Shown here: positions 16,873 to 23,993 of the stretch, piece after piece
Numbering within the stretch: the stretch's first letter is position 1
How the letters are laid out: each line of letters starts with the position of its first letter
Assembly (NCBI GenBank): GCA_039810485.1
Contig: JBDHXA010000041.1
Location: forward strand, 1-26,514
Direction: 5' to 3'
Length of the DNA: 26,514 bases
From: JADZAA01 sp039810485
GTDB lineage: Bacteria; Bacteroidota; Ignavibacteria; Kapaibacteriales; UBA961
Notes under the pieces: model-generated
Told to the model about the DNA's origin: nothing
What the model saw: only the letters and a program-made list of their open reading frames with translations
Database searches by the model: none
Program-made: the position numbers and the translations under genes

Positions 16873-18132
16873 ATGATAATTATTCGCGTTATTTATGCTG
16901 CAATAATGCATTTGTTAGAAATAACAGCGCCTTTATTATCTAATAAGCTGAGGCAGCGGCAGCGCTTATGGCGTGGTACAATACAAAAGGCGCATATAAA
17001 AATTTCCGAGCTGCAGCAGCCTGTCATTTGGTTTCACGCAGCATCTGCCGGCGAGTTCGAACAAGCGAAGCCAATTATCGAACTGCTCAACAAAAGCAAT
17101 AAAAAACACACAGTCATAGCATCATTTTTTTCGCCGTCTGGATATAATTCGCATCGCAATTATCAACATGTTGACGCTGTAGTTTATCTGCCTCTTGACG
17201 CATATTTTTCTGTTCAATATTTTCTTCACAATATTCAACCGTCGGCAGCAGTTATTATACGCTATGAATTATGGCCTGAATTATTTCGGCAAATTCACCA
17301 AGCAAATATACCTTTATTTCTCATATCAGCCACATTTCCGACTCGACGCATATTACCGTTAACTTTGCGCTCCATGTTGCGTTCTATTACTGCGATTTTT
17401 ACGGCCAATAAAGAATCTGCCGAGCGCTTTCGATCTTTCATTACTCCGCCAACAACTCTTATTTCATCATCGGACACACGATTTGACCGCATTCGCGCCG
17501 CTGTTCAAGATGCATTAAATTCGTCTGACGCCATTCTGCCGGACAATATATTTTCGCCGGATGATATTGTAGTTGTCATGGGCAGTTCTTGGCCTGAAGA
17601 CGAACAATTAATTGCAGGCGCATTAGAATCAAAGCAGTTCATTAATATACGCTGCATAATTGTGCCGCATGTAGTTACGCCAGAGCATCTTCGCAATATT
17701 TCTGCGCTTTTTCCTGATGCTGCCACACTAAGCGAACTGAATAGCAAGCCCAATTACCGTCATATTATCGTTGACAGCTACGGTAAATTGCTGCAACTCT
17801 ACAGCAAAGCGAATATTGCATATATTGGCGGAGGATTTGGCGCAGGAGTTCACAGTGCAGCTGAGCCGGCCGGTTATGGCGTGCCAATTCTTAGCGGTCC
17901 AAACATCAAGCGCTCGCCCGACGCTATAGCACTGCATAAGTCAGGAGCGCTTCAAATCATTCGCAACGTTGATGAGTTAGTTCGAGCACTTAGCTTGCTT
18001 GCATTTTCGCAAGAGGCGAGATTAGAAAAAGGAGCAATTGCGCGGCATTATATCGAGTCGGGCATAGGCGCCAGCAGTATTATTGTAGAGAGGATTTTAG
18101 CAGAATTAGAAAATGACAAAAGCATATTCTAA
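16873..18132 (+). CDS. waaA: 3-deoxy-D-manno-octulosonic acid (Kdo) transferase
   Basis: A 419-residue GT30-family glycosyltransferase that adds Kdo to lipid IVA, committing the cell to LPS. An N-terminal hydrophobic segment (1-22) and the basic RQRQRLWRG region anchor it to the inner membrane. WFHAASAGEFEQAKPII (53-69) contains the catalytic-base Glu of GEFEQ (E61). FFSPSGY, YLPLD and RYELWPE are the next family markers. The C-terminal donor site reads GGGFGAGVHSAAEPAGYGVPI, a form typical of Bacteroidetes/Chlorobi WaaA. The 246 bp before it is AT-rich with no other gene. It shows that the host has a Gram-negative outer membrane. Confidence 0.93.
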   Translation: MIIIRVIYAAIMHLLEITAPLLSNKLRQRQRLWRGTIQKAHIKISELQQPVIWFHAASAGEFEQAKPIIELLNKSNKKHTVIASFFSPSGYNSHRNYQHVDAVVYLPLDAYFSVQYFLHNIQPSAAVIIRYELWPELFRQIHQANIPLFLISATFPTRRILPLTLRSMLRSITAIFTANKESAERFRSFITPPTTLISSSDTRFDRIRAAVQDALNSSDAILPDNIFSPDDIVVVMGSSWPEDEQLIAGALESKQFINIRCIIVPHVVTPEHLRNISALFPDAATLSELNSKPNYRHIIVDSYGKLLQLYSKANIAYIGGGFGAGVHSAAEPAGYGVPILSGPNIKRSPDAIALHKSGALQIIRNVDELVRALSLLAFSQEARLEKGAIARHYIESGIGASSIIVERILAELENDKSIF

Positions 18133-18204
18133 CCTCTCTTAAAATTATATTCAAGATTCTATATTCAAAATTCGAAAAATAGTTGCTGGAAGCATGTTAA
18201 AATA

Positions 18205-18228
18205 GGAAGCCGCTGAAAAGCGGCTTCC
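18205..18228. terminator. Hairpin between convergent waaA and kgd, likely bidirectional terminator
   Basis: A perfect 10-bp stem, GGAAGCCGCT and AGCGGCTTCC, around a GAAA tetraloop lies between the two converging stop codons (18132 and 18256). No long T-tract follows on either strand, though the minus-strand exit is moderately T-rich (TATTTTAAC). Confidence 0.65.
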
Positions 18229-18255
18229 CAAATAGAAAAAGAATAAGGTGTTTTC

Positions 18256-21200
18256 CTAAACTGCTGAAAAAGCTTCATGAAGAAATGCCGACTTTTCCTG
18301 CTCATGCACTTTGGCGTGACCTGCTGCCGGACTTGCGCTGCTTTTGCGCCCAGCATACATAAGCCGTTGATTTACCATCAAACGCTGCTGCAGCAATGGC
18401 ATGATATACGACCATGCGCCCATATTTTTCGGCTCTTCCTGCACCCAGAATACTTCTCGCGCATTGCCATAGCGCGACAGGATGCTCGATGCTAGATTTT
18501 CGTGAAACGGATACAACTGCTCAACGCGAATAACAGCTACATTTGTAGCGTTGAGCTTTGCGCGTTCTGCCATGAGATCGAAATACACATTTCCTGTGCA
18601 GAATATCAAACGCTCTATAGCGTCTGGCGACGCTACTGTATTGTCGTCAAGCAGTTCTTGAAAGCAAGGTGCGTCTGTAAATTCTGACAATACAGAAATT
18701 GGACGGCGCAAATAACCTTTTGGCGACATGACAATCAAAGGTTTGCGATTGGGCGAAAGAACCTGACGACGCAAAGCATGAAAATACTGAGCAGGCGTTG
18801 TGAAATAGCATACATACATATTGTTCTCGGCGCAGAGCTGCAGAAAACGCTCAAGCCGCGCTGATGAATGTTCAGGTCCCTGACCTTCGTAGCCATGTGG
18901 CAGAAGCATGGTTAGGTTCGATAGAATATTCCATTTCTCCTCGCCGCTTGAAATAAATTGATCTATAACTATTTGTGCTCCATTGGCAAAGTCGCCAAAT
19001 TGAGCTTCCCATATCGTAAGCCCCTCCACATTGATAGTACTGTAGCCATACTCGTAGCCCAGCACTGCCTCTTCAGACAAAGGACTATTGTAAATATGCA
19101 ATTTGGCTTGATCATCCGAGAGATGATTGAGCAACACTAATTTTTCTTCGTTTTGATAATCAGAAAGCACTGCATGGCGATGACTAAATGTTCCTCGCCC
19201 GACATCTTGTCCCGTAAAGCGAATTGCTTTTTTCTCTAAAAGCAAAGAACCAAATGCTAGCGACTCGCCCATTGCCCAGTCAATAGCCGGCGTTAGAGAG
19301 TCCAGCATCACACTTCGACGATGCAGCAAATCAACTACCTTTGGATTTGGATGAAACGTTTCCGGTAAAGTAGAAATTTTAGCAGCAATAGAACGCAGAA
19401 TTTCTGCAGACACAGCTGTTTTTACCGATGCAAAAATTGTCGAATCGTCATTGACGCGATAGGACGTTTGCTCTTCTTCAACTTCGCGATCTGTGAATGC
19501 TTCATTCAGTTCATCACGAAACTGATGCCCGATGCCGTCCAATTCCTCCGCAGTTGCAACTTTTTCTTCAATAAGCTGCTGGCGATATTTTTGGCGGACT
19601 GGAATCATTGCGCGAATTTTTTTATAAAGCAATGGCTGTGTGTAGCTCGGCTCGTCCGCTTCATTATGTCCGTATTTTCGATAGCAATAGAGATCTACCA
19701 CGACATCCTCGCCAAAAATCTGGCGATATTCAAAAGCAAAAAGAGCGCAAACACGCACTGCTTCAGGATCGTCGCCATTTACGTGCAATATAGGTACTTG
19801 CAACATTTTTGCAAGACCTGTGGCATATGGTGTGGACCTGCTTTCATGCGGCAGCGTGGTAAAGCCAATTTGATTATTGATGATAATATGAATAGTGCCG
19901 CCTGTTGCATATCCCTCCAATCGAGCCATATTGAGCGTTTCAGCCACAACGCCCTGTCCTGCAAAAGCAGCGTCGCCATGCACTAAAATAGGCAATGTCT
20001 GCACTTTTGAATCTTCGTTATATGTGTCGTCAATAGCTCGGGCTATGCCTTCTACAACCGGGTTTACCGCTTCGAGATGGCTCGGATTTGGCGCAAGAAT
20101 AACATTGATTTTATCGTTTTTACGCGAAACGAACGTGCCTCGCGAGCCAAGATGATATTTTACATCACCTGAACCTTGGAATGATTCCGGGTCTAAGCTG
20201 CCTTCAAATTCGTCAAAAATTTTCTCATACGGCTTATTGAGCAGATTCACCAAAACATTGAGTCGCCCTCTATGAGCCATACCAATCACAACGCCTCCAA
20301 GCTTTGCCTCTGCCGCCATTTCAAGAGTTTTCTCAAGAAATGTAATGGTGGTTTCGCCGCCTTCAAGCGAGAATCTCTTGCTGCCGATATACTTTGTGTG
20401 CAAATACTGTTCAAATGCCTCGGCTTCGAGCAAATGTTTGTATGTGTGGATTTTTTCTTCTCGAGAAATATTTACAGTAAAGCGATTTGGCTCAATTTTA
20501 TTCAATATCCACTGACGCTTTTCCGGCTCTTGAATATGCGTGTATTCCAACCCTATTTTCCCACAATATGTGTCGCGCACCATATCTATAATGTCGCGCA
20601 AAGTGGCGCGCTTCACGCCTCCAATGCCGCCGGTATCGTATTCACGGTCGAGATCCCATATTGTAAAGCCATAGCTTGCCGGATCGAGTTCGGGAAAATG
20701 CCATGACTGCAAGCCCAATGGGTTTACATCTGCAAGCATGTGTCCGCGCACACGGTAGGCATGTATAAACTGCGCCGTCAGCGCTTCTTTGTCTAATTTT
20801 CCAAGCTCATCCTGCGAACCGAATGGATTCAGCCGCTTATCCACACGCCATTGCACCGGATCGTAGTGAATCTGAAGCTGTGCAAAAATCTGATCGTAAA
20901 ATTTTTCTTTGCCTAAAATCAACGAGTGAATATAAGCCAATAATTCGCCGGATTCCGCACCCTGAATTATGCGGTGATCATATGTGCTGGTAATAGTTAC
21001 TACTTTGCTAACTGCAATAGTAGAAAGTATTTCCGGCATAACTGCCTGAAATTCAGCCGGATATTCCATGGCTCCTGTGGCAATGATAAGCCCCTGACCT
21101 TCCATCAGCCGGGGCACCGATGTTACTGTGCCGATTGTTCCGGGATTCGTCAGCGAAACTGTAGCACCCATCAGCTCGTCCACAGTAAGTTTTCCGTTTC

Positions 21201-21966
21201 GGGCACGAGCAATCAAATCGTCATACGCGAAGCAAAACTCCGCAAAATTCAACGTTTGAGCGTTTTTTACTGACGGCACAACCAACATGCGCGAGCCGTC
21301 TTTGCGAGTAGTGTCAACTGCTAATCCGATATTGATTCCTTCGCGTTTTATACGTGACGGCTGTCCGTTTGCCATTGCAAACGCATCATTCAGATTGGGA
21401 TATTTGACCAAAGCTCTAACTATTGCCCAAGCAAAGACATGCGTATAGCTAATTTTCGGGCGGCGACGGCTTGCGAGAACTTTATTGATAACGCGACGAT
21501 TCTCTTCGAGAGCTTTTACCGGCACAACGCGAAAAGACGTCGCCGTGGGAACCGTTAAACTCTGCATCATATTTGCTGCAATTTTAGCAGTTATTCCGCT
21601 CATCGGTTCGACGGCGTCGGACGATGTAGGCATATATGCAGGCGTAGGCGCAACTAATGCCGGCGGCTTCATTTCGCTTGCTTGGGGCTGTTGCGCAACT
21701 GGCGTCGGCTGCACACGTGCAATAAGGTTTTGTGGCGTTTCTTGACGGGAAGCCGTCAGAGATGCGCCGTTTGAATCTATATGTGAGATAGAAGCTGTCG
21801 CTTTCGGGGCCGCCGCAGTTTGCTGGGATGCAGCAGATAAAATGCCGTCTTCGGCATAAGGGTTATGAACAGAAAAATATGCCTGCCAATCGGCGGGAAC
21901 AGATGAGGAGTCGCGCAGAAAATTAGCGTAGAGATCCTCAATGTACGCGCTGTTGAGCGTTACCAT
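18256..21966 (-). CDS. kgd: Fused 2-oxoglutarate decarboxylase/dehydrogenase E1 with E2 acyltransferase domain (Kgd/OdhA type)
   Basis: A 1236-residue multi-domain enzyme. Residues 1-40 are the E1 N-terminal helix motif (NSAYIEDLYANFLRD). Residues 45-115 are an Ala/Pro/Gln-rich flexible linker. Residues 118-355 are a dihydrolipoamide acyltransferase (E2) catalytic domain ending in STYDHRIIQGAESG, with H331 as the catalytic His. The usual acidic D of HxxxDG is Q335, as I recall for mycobacterial Kgd. Residues 380-1236 are the thiamine-diphosphate E1 part, with MAHRGRLNVL (563), PSHLEAV (628) and GDAAFAGQG...NNQIGF (664-701). No lipoyl domain is present, so a separate lipoyl-carrying E2 and E3 are needed. 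The reaction is 2-oxoglutarate to succinyl-CoA in the TCA cycle. The architecture is best known from Actinobacteria, where it pairs with the pyruvate dehydrogenase E2. It lies 99 bp after the cytochrome-like lipoprotein gene on the same strand; no odhB, lpd or GarA-like regulator is nearby. Confidence 0.93.
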   Translation of the reverse strand: MVTLNSAYIEDLYANFLRDSSSVPADWQAYFSVHNPYAEDGILSAASQQTAAAPKATASISHIDSNGASLTASRQETPQNLIARVQPTPVAQQPQASEMKPPALVAPTPAYMPTSSDAVEPMSGITAKIAANMMQSLTVPTATSFRVVPVKALEENRRVINKVLASRRRPKISYTHVFAWAIVRALVKYPNLNDAFAMANGQPSRIKREGINIGLAVDTTRKDGSRMLVVPSVKNAQTLNFAEFCFAYDDLIARARNGKLTVDELMGATVSLTNPGTIGTVTSVPRLMEGQGLIIATGAMEYPAEFQAVMPEILSTIAVSKVVTITSTYDHRIIQGAESGELLAYIHSLILGKEKFYDQIFAQLQIHYDPVQWRVDKRLNPFGSQDELGKLDKEALTAQFIHAYRVRGHMLADVNPLGLQSWHFPELDPASYGFTIWDLDREYDTGGIGGVKRATLRDIIDMVRDTYCGKIGLEYTHIQEPEKRQWILNKIEPNRFTVNISREEKIHTYKHLLEAEAFEQYLHTKYIGSKRFSLEGGETTITFLEKTLEMAAEAKLGGVVIGMAHRGRLNVLVNLLNKPYEKIFDEFEGSLDPESFQGSGDVKYHLGSRGTFVSRKNDKINVILAPNPSHLEAVNPVVEGIARAIDDTYNEDSKVQTLPILVHGDAAFAGQGVVAETLNMARLEGYATGGTIHIIINNQIGFTTLPHESRSTPYATGLAKMLQVPILHVNGDDPEAVRVCALFAFEYRQIFGEDVVVDLYCYRKYGHNEADEPSYTQPLLYKKIRAMIPVRQKYRQQLIEEKVATAEELDGIGHQFRDELNEAFTDREVEEEQTSYRVNDDSTIFASVKTAVSAEILRSIAAKISTLPETFHPNPKVVDLLHRRSVMLDSLTPAIDWAMGESLAFGSLLLEKKAIRFTGQDVGRGTFSHRHAVLSDYQNEEKLVLLNHLSDDQAKLHIYNSPLSEEAVLGYEYGYSTINVEGLTIWEAQFGDFANGAQIVIDQFISSGEEKWNILSNLTMLLPHGYEGQGPEHSSARLERFLQLCAENNMYVCYFTTPAQYFHALRRQVLSPNRKPLIVMSPKGYLRRPISVLSEFTDAPCFQELLDDNTVASPDAIERLIFCTGNVYFDLMAERAKLNATNVAVIRVEQLYPFHENLASSILSRYGNAREVFWVQEEPKNMGAWSYIMPLLQQRLMVNQRLMYAGRKSSASPAAGHAKVHEQEKSAFLHEAFSAV

Positions 21967-22065
21967 TACATAATTCCAAGAGATGAAACAAGTTTAAGTG
22001 CAAAATTACGAGAAATTTACGCTAAAATCCGCATTGACGGCAGCATTGTGTTTTTTTCATAGTTT

Positions 22066-22455
22066 TTAATTGTCTTTTGCTCCCTCGGCAATCCATGTTC
22101 TCATACCAATCTGCTGCTTTGCGGTAATTCTATATTGAAACGAAAGAATATGCGGCAGTTTCCCCTCGATAATTAACTGCAATTTGCTTTGATCCGGTTT
22201 GCCCGCAATGATTAGTCCGGGCGATGAATAGAACGAGGAATATGTTCTGAGCGAAATGCCTGCTGCCGGATTATCATCGCCATGACAACCGGAATAGGCG
22301 CAGGAAAGTCCTAAAAAGGGCTGCACATGCTGGCGATAGCTAATATTCGAGTCAGGAAAGACAATGTCCTGCGGATTGCTTGCTAATGAATTGCCGCAGG
22401 CGACAATGCTGCACATTAACAACGTAGCCGCCGCAACTTTCAGTAATATTTTCAT
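22066..22455 (-). CDS. Cytochrome-c-like lipoprotein with CX4CH heme motif
   Basis: A 129-residue predicted lipoprotein with signal MKILLKVAAATLLMCSIVAC and lipobox IVAC (C20). The motif SCAYSGCHG (C52, C57, H58) is CX4CH, not the standard CXXCH. The rest follows the small cytochrome-like domain common in Bacteroidetes and Planctomycetes: GISLRTYSSFYS, IIAGKPDQSKL, and terminal QQIGMRTWIAEGAK. The family's usual MPP segment, which often gives the distal Met, is PHILS here, so the sixth ligand is unclear (M118 is possible). It may carry a covalent heme for periplasmic or outer-membrane electron transfer, or be a degenerate relative. It sits 38 bp downstream of panB and may be co-transcribed. 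Confidence 0.75.
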   Translation of the reverse strand: MKILLKVAAATLLMCSIVACGNSLASNPQDIVFPDSNISYRQHVQPFLGLSCAYSGCHGDDNPAAGISLRTYSSFYSSPGLIIAGKPDQSKLQLIIEGKLPHILSFQYRITAKQQIGMRTWIAEGAKDN

Positions 22456-22493
22456 GGTAAAATTAGATGTTTCAGCGACGTTTTCAATTGCTT

Positions 22494-23348
22494 TTAATAG
22501 CTTTCTTCGCTGTTTGGGAAACTGCGCGAGCGCACATCTTCCGCATAATGCCGAGCCGCATCAGTAATGCGGCCATGCAACGCTTCATATTGACGTACAA
22601 ACCGAGGATTGAAGTCAACCGTCAGTCCAAGCATATCGGCATAGACAAGTATTTGACCGTCACAACCGGAGCCGGCTCCGATGCCAATTGTAGGAATATT
22701 AACTGAGTCAGTTACGCGTTTTGCCAATTCTGCGGGAATTTTTTCCAGAACTATGGCAAAAGCTCCTCGCTCTTCCAAGAGTTTTGCATCGTTCAGAATA
22801 GTTTCCGCTTCGTCGGCCTTTTTGCCTCGAACGCGGTACGTGCCAAATTGATGAATGCTTTGCGGAGTCAGTCCTAAATGTCCCATTATGGGGATTCCCG
22901 CTTCGGTCATGCGCCCAACGGCTTCGGCAACTCGCTCGCCGCCCTCGATTTTTACTGCACCTGCACCGGCTTCTTTCATCAGTCGTCCGGCATTGCGAAA
23001 CGCTTCTTCGAGTGAAACCTGATAGCTCATAAACGGCATATCTGCCACAACGAGCGCTCGGCGCACTCCGCGATTTACCGCCTTAGTATGATAGATTATA
23101 TCCTCGAGCGTTACAGGAATGGTCGACTCGTGTCCTTGCACCACATTTCCCAATGAATCGCCCACAAGAATCACGTCAATCTCGGCATCGTCAAAAATTC
23201 TGGCAATCAAGGCATCGTAAGCCGTAAGCGCAGCTATCGGACGCCCTTTGCGCTTCATCTCGGCAAGCTGATTGGTGGTAATACGTCGCAGCGGTGCTGA
23301 ATGAGTATGCCGCTCGCTGTCCGCCGCTGTATTCTCTTGTTCTGACAT
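22494..23348 (-). CDS. panB: 3-methyl-2-oxobutanoate hydroxymethyltransferase
   Basis: A 284-residue TIM-barrel enzyme that adds a hydroxymethyl group from 5,10-methylene-THF to 2-oxoisovalerate, the first step of pantothenate/CoA synthesis. Mg-binding D64 (LVGDSLGNVVQGH) and D103 (VADMPFMSY), K133 (AVKIEGG), the MGHLGLTPQSIHQFGTYRVRG block (155-175) and the catalytic Glu E202 (VLEKIP) are all visible. The start ATG 23348 is chosen over a TTG six codons upstream because an AGAGG Shine-Dalgarno lies five bases before it. A Ser/His/Gln-rich 20-residue N-terminal extension precedes the conserved core. No panC or panD is adjacent. Use of methylene-THF links it loosely with the folate cyclo-ligase. 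Confidence 0.95.
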   Translation of the reverse strand: MSEQENTAADSERHTHSAPLRRITTNQLAEMKRKGRPIAALTAYDALIARIFDDAEIDVILVGDSLGNVVQGHESTIPVTLEDIIYHTKAVNRGVRRALVVADMPFMSYQVSLEEAFRNAGRLMKEAGAGAVKIEGGERVAEAVGRMTEAGIPIMGHLGLTPQSIHQFGTYRVRGKKADEAETILNDAKLLEERGAFAIVLEKIPAELAKRVTDSVNIPTIGIGAGSGCDGQILVYADMLGLTVDFNPRFVRQYEALHGRITDAARHYAEDVRSRSFPNSEESY

Positions 23349-23353
23349 GACAA

Positions 23354-23358
23354 CCTCT
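23354..23358 (-). promoter_or_regulatory. Shine-Dalgarno for panB
   Basis: AGAGG on the minus strand, five bases before ATG 23348. It decides between that ATG and the upstream in-frame TTG (23366), whose coding triplets overlap this site. Confidence 0.6.
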
Positions 23359-23503
23359 GCTAACAATAAATCTACATTTGTTTACAAATATAGCACAACA
23401 TTAGAGCCATAATGGCTGAAAGTCGAAAATTTAATGAAAATGAGCGTAAATATGGCTGATGCTGCAAATTGCATTTACTTATTGCTTTATGTAAAAAAAC
23501 CGC

Positions 23504-23800
23504 TTATTTGATCGAAAATTTAACAATGTCGCCGGGCTTTAATTTAATGCGTTTCTTTCTTGATTTTACAGGCGCTAGTATAAATGCGGGCTTTATTGTT
23601 TCAGCATATTCCACCTTTTCGCTCAGCGACCCAGCTTCGACTTCGCTCAGCGACCCAACTTCGACTACGCTTTTATCTTTCATCAATGTGAGGACGTTGA
23701 GGAGTTCACGCGCACGGATTTCTACTCGGGCGTAGTCATTACCGGATTTATTCAATGCTTCAAGCTCTTCAAGCTCGGCTTGCAACTGTTCGATTGTCAT
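23504..23800 (-). CDS. Small leader ORF, left copy (MTIEQ family)
   Basis: A 98-residue frame. The N-terminal half (1-45, MTIEQLQAELEELEALNKSG... EIRARELLNV) is a Leu/Glu-rich helix or coiled coil, almost identical to the right copy (two substitutions, N to K and T to A). Next come about two 8-residue repeats (SLSEVEAG) encoded by a 24-bp DNA repeat, then a unique basic tail (KPAFILAPVKSRKKRIKLKPGDIVKFSIK) ending at 23504. A Shine-Dalgarno (AAGGGA, 23805-23810) precedes the ATG. It lies just downstream of the cyclase stop (188 bp). It could be a real small protein, or the N-terminal fragment of a TPR-cyclase left by recombination at the repeats. No family recognised. Confidence 0.5.
   Translation of the reverse strand: MTIEQLQAELEELEALNKSGNDYARVEIRARELLNVLTLMKDKSVVEVGSLSEVEAGSLSEKVEYAETIKPAFILAPVKSRKKRIKLKPGDIVKFSIK
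23612..23669. repeat. 24-bp tandem repeat, short copy (about two units)
   Basis: Units of CTTCGACTACGCTCAGCGACCCAG form, one full (23635-23658) plus partial flanks, inside the left small ORF. It includes the palindrome-like core TCGCTCAGCGA. The same repeat is expanded to five units at 26060-26190. Confidence 0.8.
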
Positions 23801-23993
23801 GGAATCCCTTTATTGTGTGTGCGCAAAAATACGCTTTGCGGCTCTAAATATAATGATGTTACGATGGGTTATTTCGGATTGGTGCGTATAACGGAGGCGG
23901 TGGCAGTAGCAATTTTTTAACTTCGCATGCTGCATGTTCAAACGATGATCGGGTTTTGTGTTCGCGCCTATCGGGGCTGCGCCCGGGGTCAGC
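23671..23993. repeat. 323-bp direct repeat, left copy
   Basis: Identical to 26192-26514 except for two single-base differences (positions 23689 T/C and the A/C in GTAGTCATT versus CCTT, near 23748). It carries the first about 43 codons of the small ORF, its leader, and the last codons and stop of the cyclase gene. It defines the unit boundary of a tandem duplication with a period of 2521 bp. Confidence 0.92.

Noticed and set aside
19468..19986. 172-codon plus-strand frame inside kgd
   Set aside because: Antisense to the strongly conserved E1 thiamine-binding region; Phe/Cys-rich shadow translation.
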